A program made the position numbers and the translations under genes. A DNA stretch of 64,000 nucleotides, from contig FZPE01000004.1 in the NCBI GenBank assembly GCA_900188465.1, positions 248,001 through 312,000 on the forward strand, in the 5' to 3' direction. Origin of the DNA: Micrococcales bacterium KH10. Lineage in GTDB: Bacteria; Actinomycetota; Actinomycetes; Actinomycetales; Cellulomonadaceae. The notes under the pieces were generated by a model, which saw only the letters and a program-made list of their open reading frames with translations, was not told the DNA's origin and searched no databases. This document shows positions 7,657 to 17,431 of the stretch, in pieces (position 1 is the stretch's first letter; every line of letters starts with the position of its first letter).

Positions 7657-10005
7657 TCACTTCGTGACTGGGCGCGTCACTCGGTGGTACCCCCATGACG
7701 GCTGACCCTCCAGCGGTATCTGTTCGCGGGGCCAGTAGTTGCGGTCCAGCGCAATGACCTCGACCGTGTAGGTTCCGGGTGCCCATGACGTGGCTGACTG
7801 CGTCCACTGCGCCTCCACCCCAGCGGTCGGGTACAGCCAGGGCGAACTCGCCACCACACTGCCATTGGCGGTGTTGCGCACCCCGATCAATACACCCTGT
7901 ACCTGGTTGAGCTGGGGTGTCATGGTGTAGTTCACGGTCAAAGTGTTGCCGGAGATGGCAGCGGTTGCCTGCGTGATCCGGGGTGATTTGCCGACGATGG
8001 TCACGTTCCGGGTGACAGCGCCTATCCGGCCTTGTGAGTCTTGGGCGATGAACCGCATCGGATAAGTGCCATCCGGCAGAATCCCGGTGTCGAGGTCATA
8101 AGAGAGGTCAAGCTTCTTCGTGAAGCCCTGCCGGCCGACGTACACCGGCGAAGACGACCAGGGCAGATCCAGGTAGGCGTACAACGAAGTGATCACAGCG
8201 GGCGTGGTATCGCGCGTGCTCGCTGAAAGGCGCAGCGGGATAGTTTGACTGTAGGACTGGCCCGTAACGGGTGAACTCACCGTCACCACCGGCGTCACAG
8301 GCGCTGGCGTCACTGAGATCGGCGCAGACCAGGAAGACCAGCCTTTCTCGTTACGCGCTCTGACTTGAACTCGGTAGGCGGTGCCGTTGGTCAGCTGCTG
8401 CACCATGACGGTGCGACTAAGCGCCGCGGTCGCCGTCACGGTGCCAGATATCGTATGTCCGCCCGCAACGGGAACAGCGCGCACCCTCCAACGCTGGATC
8501 GGGGCACCGCGGTCATTGCCTTTGGCGACAGTCACAAAAGCCGAAAGATCGCCAGGTTGGACGGTGACCTGCTTCGGTGCGGCTGGCTTCCTGGCTTTCT
8601 TCGCACGTCGCTGCACCACGACGGTCGCGCGCTTCTTTGTCTGTTTCTTGACCTGGAAGCGAATGCCTTCCGGAGAAGTCCACGATGCGCCGAGTGGAAG
8701 CGCGATGGCGGAGTTGTTGTTCTGCGGCTGCATGTCCAACGCGTTTGACGCATGACCACGCCGCGGTGGCGCCAGGCTGACCGTGACCCCGGTGAGGTCT
8801 TTACTGAGCACTTTGTCCAGGCCGGAGCGAGTGCGGTATTCAACCCAGTAGGTCGCTCCTTTGCCACGCACCCGGACCGCTCGAATGCCCTTATTCGATG
8901 ACCGAGGTCGCAACTTCACCGTGGTTTTACGCTTCTGGGCGTTTCGCATGCGGCCTTTGGTAAGCCAGGACGCCTGGTGCTGCATCGCTGCTTGGGTCAG
9001 ACCGCTGTAAGGTCCGGCACCCATCAGATCGCCAAGATCGCCATACTCGTGGGATTTACAGCCATGGCCCCTGCGCGTCAAGGTGCGCGATTTGTTGCAC
9101 TGCACGACGTTGGCATGTCCCAGCCCGAAGTTGTGCCCGAGCTCGTGCGCCAACACGGTGGCTTGTTTCGCCCCGTTGAGCCAGACGTATTTACCGGGCA
9201 TCTCGCCTCGTCCCGCCCAACTCGCGCACGACGAACTGTGGGGGAAGTAGATCACCACACGGTTGAATCGGTCGGCGTTATGTGCGCGATTTCGCGCCGC
9301 TGCGGCGCGCGTTGCGCGTTGTCCGATGAGCCGGACGTCGTTACAGCTTGTGCGGGAGATCTTGATCCACGGGGTGTATGTGGCGTTGATGCCGTAGCGC
9401 CCTCGCGTTGCCGAGCGCAGGACCTTGTCGGCGTTGCTGGTCAACTTGCGCAGCCGCTTGGTGCTGGTCTTGTCCTTGCGGTTGCCGTTCCAATGCGCTC
9501 GGATCACCAAAGTGCGCAGTCTGTTCTTGGCACGAGGCGCCTTGAGGCGAGAGATCACGCGTTCAGCGCTCTTGTATGTCCCAGGTGCGGCGGGAGCCTC
9601 GGTGAAGCCGATCCCTTCTGGTGTGTCGTCGCCGATATGAGGAGCCAGATCGCTTGGCAGCAGGCCTAAGTCGGTGCGAACATCAAGGCCCTCGATTTCC
9701 TGGTCTTCCGGAGTGTCCAGAACCAACAGGTCACCAGTCGTAGCGGGAGAGTTGTCTGTAGTCGTCAGTGGAGTCGTCGTTACGGACGAGCTCACCGCCC
9801 CGAGAGGAGCATCGTTGCTGTTCGGGGTACCGGTATCGATGTGATGCGCACTCGCTGCGACCGGTGTATCGCCGAGAGCAGCGGAGGATTGCGCCGACAT
9901 TGTCGCTGTACCGGCTATCAAGGACATGGCCAATACGATGCGGCTTGTGCCCAGCCTGACCCGGTGAAGACTGGAGGCGTCGATGCGATGTGGTCGGGTG
10001 AACAT
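7657..10005 (-). CDS. Secreted gametolysin-like zinc metalloprotease with FN3 and Ig-like domains
   Basis: 782 residues from the chosen start. Signal peptide about 1-44 (basic N-region, hydrophobic LAMSLIAGTATMSA core). The zinc site is HELGHNFGLGH at 287-297 with a Met-turn (DLMGAG) near 328, the arrangement of metzincins; spacing and context suggest peptidase family M11. Next come a beta-rich stretch with SLAPPRRG (about 390), a Lys-rich linker, one fibronectin type III domain (about 475-570) and an Ig-like module (about 575-680). The open frame extends to 10104, but the ATG at 10005 follows AGAGG and fits a signal peptide, and a TAGAAT -10 candidate lies between the two starts. It probably degrades extracellular protein. 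Confidence 0.88.
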   Translation of the reverse strand: MFTRPHRIDASSLHRVRLGTSRIVLAMSLIAGTATMSAQSSAALGDTPVAASAHHIDTGTPNSNDAPLGAVSSSVTTTPLTTTDNSPATTGDLLVLDTPEDQEIEGLDVRTDLGLLPSDLAPHIGDDTPEGIGFTEAPAAPGTYKSAERVISRLKAPRAKNRLRTLVIRAHWNGNRKDKTSTKRLRKLTSNADKVLRSATRGRYGINATYTPWIKISRTSCNDVRLIGQRATRAAAARNRAHNADRFNRVVIYFPHSSSCASWAGRGEMPGKYVWLNGAKQATVLAHELGHNFGLGHANVVQCNKSRTLTRRGHGCKSHEYGDLGDLMGAGPYSGLTQAAMQHQASWLTKGRMRNAQKRKTTVKLRPRSSNKGIRAVRVRGKGATYWVEYRTRSGLDKVLSKDLTGVTVSLAPPRRGHASNALDMQPQNNNSAIALPLGASWTSPEGIRFQVKKQTKKRATVVVQRRAKKARKPAAPKQVTVQPGDLSAFVTVAKGNDRGAPIQRWRVRAVPVAGGHTISGTVTATAALSRTVMVQQLTNGTAYRVQVRARNEKGWSSWSAPISVTPAPVTPVVTVSSPVTGQSYSQTIPLRLSASTRDTTPAVITSLYAYLDLPWSSSPVYVGRQGFTKKLDLSYDLDTGILPDGTYPMRFIAQDSQGRIGAVTRNVTIVGKSPRITQATAAISGNTLTVNYTMTPQLNQVQGVLIGVRNTANGSVVASSPWLYPTAGVEAQWTQSATSWAPGTYTVEVIALDRNYWPREQIPLEGQPSWGYHRVTRPVTK

Positions 10006-10841
10006 GACGGCCTCTTTACGAACTGGAGTGACGTGAACTTCGATTCTAGGTGGCTTGGGCGTCGAAAGGCGGGCTGAAGCCGACAGTCGATGGTGGCTCG
10101 CCATCCTAAGAAGTGCATGACCGTGTCAGACCACGCTGTGCACGTTTCGCAGTTACGCGCGGATTTATCTCGCCAGGTGTTGTCCGGGTGCCGGAAGATC
10201 GTGTTTACCACCCGTTATCACCGGTGCCTGACACGATTTTGGTGCACTTTCACCCAAGCCACGCACTCGCTACCCCAAACCAGCAGGTCAGACCCCACCC
10301 ACGCCCTCAACCTCGAAGAGCCTGACGGGTCGGAGGGCACTGCGGCGCAGATAGGCGATGAACTAGAAAATAGATTGAGGACTAATGTGCCGAGGGGTGG
10401 GCCTGTTCCGGGTTGCGCGCTGATGCAGTCGGTCATCGCAGGGCAGTTATTGCTGCCGTTTTTGCAAGAAATTTTCACGTCTTTGAAGCCGAGAAATAGT
10501 TGCAATTACAGGACCATAGGCGAGCATAATGCCATCATCAATGAATATACTTTTCAATATTGTTAACCAGGCGAGTGCGCGCGGCTTCGGTATCTGTGAC
10601 CGTAGGAGATTACCGCCCTGAGTGGTGTGACAATAGGGCCTTTGGTGAATAAATCCGTTCTGTTTCGTCGTAGTATCAACTCGGTAACGAAAGAACATTT
10701 CACGTCTCGTGGGGCTGCGAGTCGCGCGTGATGTCGGTACGTTCGTATGTAACCACTCATGGCTGGTGGGTTCTTTCCGTGCGGCTTCATTGCTGCGTCG
10801 GGCTGGCTCGCAAGCCCCAGTGCATGCCAAGGAGGAAAACC
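10006..10841. other. Long divergent intergenic region, no convincing gene
   Basis: 836 bp between the protease (minus) and the importer lipoprotein (plus). Open frames here have no family resemblance and poor codon use. The stretch 10440-10700 is noticeably A+T-richer than its surroundings. Visible signals are a TAGAAT -10 for the protease (minus, 10043-10048), a TAGTAT -10 candidate at 10671-10676 for the importer, and a small GGCAG/CTGCC hairpin followed by TTTTT at 10442-10463. The importer mRNA would have a leader of about 150 bases. Confidence 0.6.
10663..10692 (+). promoter_or_regulatory. Candidate operator over the importer promoter
   Basis: TTTCGT (10663-10668) and ACGAAA (10687-10692) form an inverted repeat around the TAGTAT -10 candidate at 10671-10676. 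The arms are only 6 bp, so this is suggestive, not proven. Confidence 0.35.
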
Positions 10842-12701
10842 GTGAAATCCAACAGATTTGCGGCGGCAACCGCTCTGGTTGCCGTTGGAGCACTCGCTCT
10901 TGCTGCTTGCTCCGGTCCAGACCGGAGTGCCGACCCGACTACCACCGGTGGTACGGGAGAGGAAACTGCCAACAGTTCCATCACCATCGCGTGGGACGCG
11001 CCCCTGAACTCGCTGAACACGAACAGCAATAACGGAAGCGCCACGCAGAACGCGATTGTGCAGTTCCTGCTCGATGACCTGTTCTACACCTACGATTCCG
11101 AAACGCTGGAAACCATCCCCAACCCGGGCTTCGGCACCATCGAGAAGGTCAGCGACAGCCCATTGCAGGTCAAGTACACCTACGCAGACGGCGTTGCCTG
11201 GTCTGATGGCACCCCGGTTGACGTGGCTGATCTGGTCTTGGACTGGGCTGCTACCTCGGGTAACTTCAACACTATCGACATCGAAGAAGCGATGGATGAC
11301 GAAGGAAACCTCGTCGATGTCGGTGCGGACCAAGTCGCGTTCAACTCAGCTGACCCGGCTGCTCAGCTGATCGAGGACTTCCCCGAGATCAGCGAGGACG
11401 GCAAGTCGGTCACCTTCACTTACAGCAAAGAATTCGCTGACTGGCAATACACCTTCGATGGTCACACGGTTCCAGCTCACATCGTCGGCAAGCGCGCCCT
11501 CGGCGTCGAGGATCCGGCTGAGGCAAAGACCGCGGTCATCGAAGCCATCGAGAACAAGGACAATGCCTCACTTGCCAAGCTTGCTCAAGTGTGGAACAGC
11601 GACTTCAACTTCACCTCACTGCCAAGTGAGCCGGAGCTGTACCTGTCCAATGGCGCTTACATCCTGACCGACTATGTCGAGAACCAGTACTTGACGTTGA
11701 AGGCCAACCCGGACTACACCGGCGACCACAAGGCTGCTATCGAGAACGTCACCATCCGCTACATCGAAGACTCTCAAGCCCAGGTCACCGCTCTGGAGAA
11801 CGGCGAGGTGGACTACATCGGCCCGCAGGCATCGGCTGACGTGAAGGTCGCGCTGGAAGCACTTGGCGACCAGGTAGAGACGCACTTCGGTGTTGAGGGA
11901 ACTTACGAGCACGTTGACCTCGTCTTCGAGAACGATGGCCCCTTCGATCCTGCCAGCTACGACGGTGACGAAGAAACCGCCAAGGCCGTGCGCAAGGCGT
12001 TCCTGCTCAGTATTCCGCGCCAGGACATCGTCGACAACCTGATCATCCCGTCGAACCCCGACGCCGCAGTGCGTAACTCGCAGATCCTGCTGCCCGGTTC
12101 TGCTGACTACGACCAGATGGTGGCCGAGAACGGTTCGTCAGAATACCCAGACACGGGCGACGTCGACGCTGCGGCAGCACTGCTCGACGAGGCCGGAGTG
12201 GAAACACCGATCGATGTGCGCCTCGCGTTCAACGCAGACAACCCGCGTCGTGTCAGCCAGTTCGCGCTGATTCAGGATGCCGCACAGTCCGCTGGCTTCA
12301 ACGTGATCGATGCTTCGGCGCCTGCCGCCGAGTGGGGCACGTTGCTCGCGACTCAGCAGGACCAGTACGATGCGTCGCTCTTCGGATGGCAGTCGACCTC
12401 TACCGCAGTGACCGAATCGGATGCGAACTTCCGCACCGGTGCGATCAACAACTTCGGCAAGTACTCCTCTGACGAGGTCGATAGATTGCTCGACGACCTC
12501 CAGGTCGAGATCGACCCTGCCAAGCAGCTCGAACTGCAGATCGCGGTTGAGAAAGAGTTGTGGGAGGACGCGTTCGGTATCACGATCTTCCAGTTCCCAG
12601 CCGTTCAGGCTTGGAAGCCGACCCTGCAGGGAGTGCGTGCGAGCACTATCTCCCCGACTATTTTCAACGAGTTCTGGAACTGGTCAATCGCCACCGCGTG
12701 A
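10842..12701 (+). CDS. Peptide-type ABC transporter substrate-binding lipoprotein (SBP family 5)
   Basis: 619 residues from a GTG at 10842, which follows AAGGAGGAAAACC; the longer open frame from 10728 lacks a credible start. The N-terminus is a lipoprotein signal peptide with the lipobox LAAC (Cys about 23) followed by a Ser/Thr/Gly-rich tether. The mature part has SBP family 5 features: an early strand with DAPLNSLN, YTYADGVAWSDGTPVDVADLV, FTYSKEFADWQ, the APVQ-like dimer-interface region replaced by LSNGAYIL, and a C-terminal EKELWEDAFGITIFQFP. It binds peptides or other ligands for the permeases and ATPase encoded next. In M. tuberculosis the related lipoprotein LpqW also lies beside typA. 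Confidence 0.9.
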   Translation: MKSNRFAAATALVAVGALALAACSGPDRSADPTTTGGTGEETANSSITIAWDAPLNSLNTNSNNGSATQNAIVQFLLDDLFYTYDSETLETIPNPGFGTIEKVSDSPLQVKYTYADGVAWSDGTPVDVADLVLDWAATSGNFNTIDIEEAMDDEGNLVDVGADQVAFNSADPAAQLIEDFPEISEDGKSVTFTYSKEFADWQYTFDGHTVPAHIVGKRALGVEDPAEAKTAVIEAIENKDNASLAKLAQVWNSDFNFTSLPSEPELYLSNGAYILTDYVENQYLTLKANPDYTGDHKAAIENVTIRYIEDSQAQVTALENGEVDYIGPQASADVKVALEALGDQVETHFGVEGTYEHVDLVFENDGPFDPASYDGDEETAKAVRKAFLLSIPRQDIVDNLIIPSNPDAAVRNSQILLPGSADYDQMVAENGSSEYPDTGDVDAAAALLDEAGVETPIDVRLAFNADNPRRVSQFALIQDAAQSAGFNVIDASAPAAEWGTLLATQQDQYDASLFGWQSTSTAVTESDANFRTGAINNFGKYSSDEVDRLLDDLQVEIDPAKQLELQIAVEKELWEDAFGITIFQFPAVQAWKPTLQGVRASTISPTIFNEFWNWSIATA

Positions 12702-12728
12702 TCTGATCACGTAGTCATCAGTAGTAAA

Positions 12729-12770
12729 AGTACGCCCCACTCGCTTACTCTTGGGCGGGTGGGGCGTACT
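12729..12770 (+). terminator. Hairpin between binding-protein and permease genes
   Basis: Perfect 12-bp arms (12729-12740 and 12759-12770), extendable by about four more pairs with one G-U, and a short loop. No T-tract follows. A hairpin just after a binding-protein gene commonly stabilises its mRNA or partly terminates it, so that more lipoprotein than permease is made. Confidence 0.7.
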
Positions 12771-12820
12771 ATGACCACGAGCAATGCTCCTAGGGCCAGA
12801 GAGGGCGGAGGACGCGGTAG

Positions 12821-14365
12821 ATGCTGAGGTTTATCTCGCGCAGACTTGGAATGGGTGCGCTCATCCTTCTGATTTCAAGTTTCCTGATGTACCTGCTGGT
12901 CAATGTCTCGATCCGTCCGATGGAGGATCTGGAACAGAGCACCGCTCGTAACAAGGAACAGTTGATCGCGGATCGTATCGAGCAGTTAGATCTCAATACG
13001 AATGTGGTCATCCGGTACTTCAAATGGTTAGGGAACTTCTTCACCGGTGACTTCGGGGTGGCGTGGCGCTCAAGCCAATCCGTGAACGATCAGTTGGGAT
13101 CAGCGATGATCTCGACTTTGCAGCTGGTGAGCGCGGCTGCCGTCCTCGCCATCTTCCTCGGTGTGGCCGTCGGTATCATCTCTGCCCTGCGCCAGTACAC
13201 GACCTTCGACTACCTCATCACCTTCTTGTCGTTCCTGCTGTACTCGCTGCCGGCGTTCTGGGTGGCGGTGTTGCTGAAACGCTGGGGCGCGCTGCGTTTC
13301 AATGACTTCCTTCGAGATCCGGCCCTGACAGCGCTAGCCATCGCGGGAATATCCGCCGCCCTGGGCATAGTGTGGATGCTCGCTCTTGGTGGCGCTCTGA
13401 AACGACGGCTCATCAATTTCGTGGGTGCGGGCACTGTCACTGCCCTCGTCCTGTTCTATCTGCAGGCCACCAACTGGTGGACATCGCCCAAGATCGACCC
13501 CGTCCTTATCGCGGTACTCGGTAGCGGCGTCGCGGTCGCGACGACCTTGCTCTCCACAGGACTGCGGAACCGGCGGTCTCTGGGAACCGCGTTCAGTGCG
13601 GTGGCACTCGGCCTCGCGCTCTACGTTCCGATGCAGTACCTGTTGTACTACGTGCAGATGAACTGGTGGATCATTACCGGTTTGGCACTTGTCGCACTTG
13701 CGTCTGGTGCGGGCCTGGGCCGGCTGTGGGGCGGACCGGACTGGCGACAGTCTGCCCGAACTGGCGCCATCACGGCCTTCGGCGTCGCAGCGCTGATCTT
13801 CCTCGATCAAGTGATGAGTTATTGGGGCCAGTACCTGGCTCATCCGACCATCAGCAACCGCCCGATTGCGACGGTGGGCGACCGGACACCGAATCTCGTC
13901 CAGAGTGTGCAAGAAGCCGACAAGTTCTGGCTGGGCACGATCGATCAATACACGCACTTGTTGTTGCCGACTGTCGCGCTGATGCTGATCAGCTTTGCAA
14001 GCTACACCCGTTACGCGCGTTCGAGCATGCTCGAAGTGCTGAATCAGGACTACATTCGCACCGCGCGCGCCAAGGGACTGACTGAGCGAACTGTGATCAT
14101 GCGTCATGGCTTCCGCAACTCGTTGATTCCATTGGCGACCATCGTGCCGCTTGACATCGTCGCGCTGTTCGGCGGTGCGATCATCACCGAACAGGTCTTT
14201 GGACGCCCCGGTATGGGACAGATGTTCATCAAGTCTCTCCACAACGCCGAGATCGAACCGATCATGGCGTACCTCATGGTCACGGCGTTGCTCGCGGTCC
14301 TCGCGAACATCATCGCTGATCTGATCTACGCAGCCCTCGATCCGAGAATTCGGGTGACAGCATGA
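12821..14365 (+). CDS. Peptide-type ABC transporter permease, DppB-like, with a central membrane insertion
   Basis: 514 residues, against about 310-340 for a usual DppB. The N-terminal helix and long extracytoplasmic loop are normal, as is the first transmembrane group ending near LLYSLPAFWVAVLLKRWG (about 160). Then about 180 extra residues with several additional hydrophobic helices (about 165-345) interrupt the protein. The second half carries the EAA loop (YIRTARAKGLTERTVIMRHGFRNSLIP) that contacts the ATPase, and ends YAALDPRIR. GGAGGA lies before the ATG. The stop overlaps the next permease gene by ATGA. Confidence 0.92.
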   Translation: MLRFISRRLGMGALILLISSFLMYLLVNVSIRPMEDLEQSTARNKEQLIADRIEQLDLNTNVVIRYFKWLGNFFTGDFGVAWRSSQSVNDQLGSAMISTLQLVSAAAVLAIFLGVAVGIISALRQYTTFDYLITFLSFLLYSLPAFWVAVLLKRWGALRFNDFLRDPALTALAIAGISAALGIVWMLALGGALKRRLINFVGAGTVTALVLFYLQATNWWTSPKIDPVLIAVLGSGVAVATTLLSTGLRNRRSLGTAFSAVALGLALYVPMQYLLYYVQMNWWIITGLALVALASGAGLGRLWGGPDWRQSARTGAITAFGVAALIFLDQVMSYWGQYLAHPTISNRPIATVGDRTPNLVQSVQEADKFWLGTIDQYTHLLLPTVALMLISFASYTRYARSSMLEVLNQDYIRTARAKGLTERTVIMRHGFRNSLIPLATIVPLDIVALFGGAIITEQVFGRPGMGQMFIKSLHNAEIEPIMAYLMVTALLAVLANIIADLIYAALDPRIRVTA

Positions 14366-15498
14366 CCATTCCTCCTCCTGACACCAATCACCCCGCAGGG
14401 CCTGTCGAGGCCGGCGCACCCGCGGATCTTCTTGCAGCTGAGTCACAAGCAGAAGAACTGAAAATGCGCGATGTGGAAGGTCTGTCGCAGGGACAGATCG
14501 TCCGGCGCCGGTTCTTCCGCCACCGCGGTGCGGTCGTCGCCATGATCGTGCTGGGCGCTGTGATCCTGCTGGCATTCACATCCGTCGGTTTCGGCAACTG
14601 GACCGGTTGGTGGAAGCACACGCCATTGCAGACCGGCAATGTGACCGGAACCGGAGCGCAGCCCACACTGAGTCTGCCGACGTGGCTCGGCGGCGATGGA
14701 TTCGTGTGGGGGGACCATCCCTTCGGTCGGGACGAATCAGGCCGCGATGTCTTCGCCCGTGTGATGAAAGGCACCCAGACCTCGCTGATCGTGATGTTCA
14801 TCGTCGGGATCGTCTCAACGGTGATCGGCGTGATCGTCGGCGCCCTGGCCGGATATTTCGGCGGCCGACTCGACCGATTTCTGATGCGGGTCACCGACCT
14901 CGTGATCACCATTCCGGTGTTGGTGCTCGGCGCAGTGCTCGGCGCCTTGGCGGCCGGAAAGAACAGTGCATTCTTGCTTGCTATATTCCTGGGCCTGGCA
15001 TCATGGACGACGCTGGCTCGACTGGTGCGAGGCGATTTCCTCACCTTGCGAGAACGTGAGTTCGTCGATGCGGCACGGGTCGCCGGCGCCAGTTCGCGGC
15101 GGATCATCTTCAAGCACATGCTTCCCAACTCGATCGGCGTGATCATCGTCAACCAGACCTTGCTGATGAGCACCGCGATCCTGCTAGAGACCGCGCTCAG
15201 CTTCGTCGGCCTTGGCATCACCTACCCGAATATCTCTTTGGGACAGCTGATCAACCAGTATCAAGAAGCCTTCGCAACGCGCCCATGGTTGTTCTGGTGG
15301 CCCGGACTGTTCATCGTTGTGATCGCACTGTGCGTCAACTTCATCGGTGACGGATTACGCGATGCCTTCGATCCGCGCCAACGCCGCATCCCATCGCAGC
15401 GCGCGTTGCGTCGGGCCGAGCGCAAGGCGGCCGCCCGCGCTGAATCCGCTGCCGCAGCCGACAGCACTGTTGGCGCCTCCGGGAAGGAAACGACATGA
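14362..15498 (+). CDS. Peptide-type ABC transporter permease, DppC-like
   Basis: 378 residues, somewhat longer than usual because of a cytoplasmic N-terminus (about 1-50) and an Ala/Arg-rich C-terminal tail. The typical DppC features are GQIVRRRFFRHRGAVVAMI (first helix), HPFGRDESGRDVFARVMKGTQTSL, and the EAA loop FVDAARVAGASSRRIIFKHMLPNS. It pairs with the preceding permease to form the membrane channel. The start overlaps the upstream stop by 4 bp and the end overlaps the ATPase start by 4 bp, showing translational coupling in one operon. Confidence 0.92.
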   Translation: MTIPPPDTNHPAGPVEAGAPADLLAAESQAEELKMRDVEGLSQGQIVRRRFFRHRGAVVAMIVLGAVILLAFTSVGFGNWTGWWKHTPLQTGNVTGTGAQPTLSLPTWLGGDGFVWGDHPFGRDESGRDVFARVMKGTQTSLIVMFIVGIVSTVIGVIVGALAGYFGGRLDRFLMRVTDLVITIPVLVLGAVLGALAAGKNSAFLLAIFLGLASWTTLARLVRGDFLTLREREFVDAARVAGASSRRIIFKHMLPNSIGVIIVNQTLLMSTAILLETALSFVGLGITYPNISLGQLINQYQEAFATRPWLFWWPGLFIVVIALCVNFIGDGLRDAFDPRQRRIPSQRALRRAERKAAARAESAAAADSTVGASGKETT

Positions 15499-17288
15499 CC
15501 GCGGCTCACGCACCGGTGGCAGACACACCACCGTCAGAACATGTTCTCGAGGTCAAAGACCTCACTGTGGAATTCTTCGTCGACGGCCAGTGGCTTCCCG
15601 CCGCGATAGACGTGTCCTACGACGTCAAACCAGGCGAGATCCTCGCCATTGTGGGTGAATCCGGCTCCGGTAAGACACAGTCCTCGATGTCACTCGTCGG
15701 TCTGCTGCCGCCCAACGGTCGTGCTCGCGGTCAGGCTCTGCTCGACGGGCAAGATCTCTTTGCGATGTCCAAAGGTCGACTGCGTCACGTCCGCGGTAAG
15801 GACATCGCGGTCATCTTCCAAGAGCCCATGACCGCGCTTAACCCGGTCTACACCATCGGGTTTCAGATCATCGAGACGATTCGCACGCACTTCCCGATGG
15901 GACCGAAGGAAGCCCGGGAACGCGCACTCGAACTGCTGCGGATGGTGGACATCCCCGAACCCGAGCGGCGGATCGACTCCTATCCGCACGAACTCTCGGG
16001 CGGTCAGCGACAGCGCGCAATGATCGCCCAGGCGCTGGCCTGCGATCCTCGGCTTTTGATCGCGGACGAGCCGACCACCGCGCTCGATGTCACCGTTCAA
16101 GCGGAGATACTCTCCTTGATGCGCGATTTGCGTCAGCGCATCGATTCCGGAATCATCTTGATCACGCACGACATGGGTGTCGTGGCAGACATGGCCGATA
16201 CCGTGCTCGTGATGAAGGACGGGAAGGTCGTCGAACGCGGCCCGGTCCGACAGGTCTTCTACGATCCGCAGCACCCCTACACCCAACGTCTCCTTGCTTC
16301 AGTGCCTCATTTAGGCCGACCAGATACTGACGCAACTGAGCAGACTGACGGTCCAGCAGCGCCAGCGACTCCTGCGGCAACAGATACGAGCGTGCGGGAA
16401 CCCGCCCGTACCAGCACTGGATCGCTACAGGCCGCACCGATCGAATCCGACCTGGTGCTCAGTGCTCGCGGTATCGACATCGTCTACGAAGGTCGGAAAA
16501 AGGGCACCGATTTCAAAGCGGTGTCGGGTGCCGATCTGGATATCGCACGCGGTGAGGTGGTGGGACTGGTCGGCGAGTCTGGTTCGGGTAAAACCACTGT
16601 CGGACGAGCAATCGTCGGGTTATTGCCTGTCAAGACAGGCAGCTTGGAGATCTGTGGCATTTCAGTCGTCGGCGCTGACGCGCAGACCACTCAGCCGTTG
16701 CGGTCCAAGGTGGGCATCGTGTTCCAGGACCCCGGTTCGTCCTTGAATCCGCGGTTCCCGATTGGCGAGTCCATCGGGGAACCGCTGTTCTTGCACCGTG
16801 GATTGCGCGGCGCTGAGTTGTCAGGGCGCGTCGAGACATTGCTGGATCAGGTTGAATTGCCCAAGGCAATGCGCAACCGGTACCCGCACGAACTGTCCGG
16901 CGGACAGCGGCAACGAGTCGGCATCGCTCGTGCTCTGGCGCTTGAGCCGGAACTGCTCGTGGCGGATGAGCCTACCTCGGCGTTGGACGTCTCGGTGCAG
17001 GCCAAGGTTCTCGAACTGTTTCGGGAGTTGCAACGTGAACACGGTTTCGCCTGCGTATTCATCAGTCACGACCTGGCCGTCGTGGAGATGCTCTCGGACC
17101 GGATCGCTGTGATGCACCACGGCAAGATCGTCGAGGTCGGCACTGCTCAGCAGGTTGTGTCGGCACCGAAAGACTCCTATACCCGTCGACTTCTTGCGGC
17201 GGTTCCGCTACCGAACCCCGATTTGCAACAGGAGCGTCGTCAAGAGCGAGATCGCCTGCTCGCGGAGGCCGCAAAGCACAACGACTGA
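15495..17288 (+). CDS. Fused double ABC ATPase, DppD-DppF type
   Basis: 597 residues holding two complete ABC ATPase domains. Domain 1 has Walker A GESGSGKT (54-61), signature LSGGQRQR and Walker [13 protein letters not shown]. Domain 2 (from about 320) has GESGSGKTT, LSGGQRQRVGIARALA and LLVADEPTSALD. A Pro/Ala/Thr-rich linker (about 270-315) joins them. Each domain ends with the YT(Q/R)RLLA motif of oligopeptide-type ATPases. It energises the two permeases encoded just upstream. Both sites keep all catalytic motifs, so both should hydrolyse ATP. Confidence 0.95.
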   Translation: MTAAHAPVADTPPSEHVLEVKDLTVEFFVDGQWLPAAIDVSYDVKPGEILAIVGESGSGKTQSSMSLVGLLPPNGRARGQALLDGQDLFAMSKGRLRHVRGKDIAVIFQEPMTALNPVYTIGFQIIETIRTHFPMGPKEARERALELLRMVDIPEPERRIDSYPHELSGGQRQRAMIAQALACDPRLLIADEPTTALDVTVQAEILSLMRDLRQRIDSGIILITHDMGVVADMADTVLVMKDGKVVERGPVRQVFYDPQHPYTQRLLASVPHLGRPDTDATEQTDGPAAPATPAATDTSVREPARTSTGSLQAAPIESDLVLSARGIDIVYEGRKKGTDFKAVSGADLDIARGEVVGLVGESGSGKTTVGRAIVGLLPVKTGSLEICGISVVGADAQTTQPLRSKVGIVFQDPGSSLNPRFPIGESIGEPLFLHRGLRGAELSGRVETLLDQVELPKAMRNRYPHELSGGQRQRVGIARALALEPELLVADEPTSALDVSVQAKVLELFRELQREHGFACVFISHDLAVVEMLSDRIAVMHHGKIVEVGTAQQVVSAPKDSYTRRLLAAVPLPNPDLQQERRQERDRLLAEAAKHND

Positions 17289-17324
17289 GATATGCAGTAA
17301 AATCGGATGGTTTGCGGCTGACGT

Positions 17325-17384
17325 GGGTCGCGCTCGACCGACGTCTGGGCCGGAAGTGGTGGGCCCTCATGGGTCGAGCGACCC
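17325..17384 (+). terminator. Terminator hairpin at the end of the importer operon
   Basis: The arms at 17325-17339 and about 17371-17384 pair as GGGTCG/CGACCC plus CTCGACC/GGTCGAG, with a 2-base bulge. An inner GGCC-containing hairpin fills the loop and TTAT follows. It lies 37 bp after the ATPase stop and 48 bp before typA. Confidence 0.65.
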
Positions 17385-17431
17385 TTATCGCCGCTCGTTA
17401 TCAGCCATCACATTGAATCGAGTCCCCTTAT

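Noticed and set aside
10006-10104. 33-residue N-terminal extension of the metalloprotease
   Set aside because: A -10 element lies inside it and the signal peptide begins properly at the later ATG.
10090-10566. Open frame of 158 codons in the protease-importer gap
   Set aside because: No family resemblance, erratic composition, and it spans the A+T-rich promoter region. Kept as intergenic.
13334-14575. 413-codon open frame antisense to the permease genes
   Set aside because: Shadow frame of two well-supported permease genes; low-complexity Arg/Gln/Asp-rich product.
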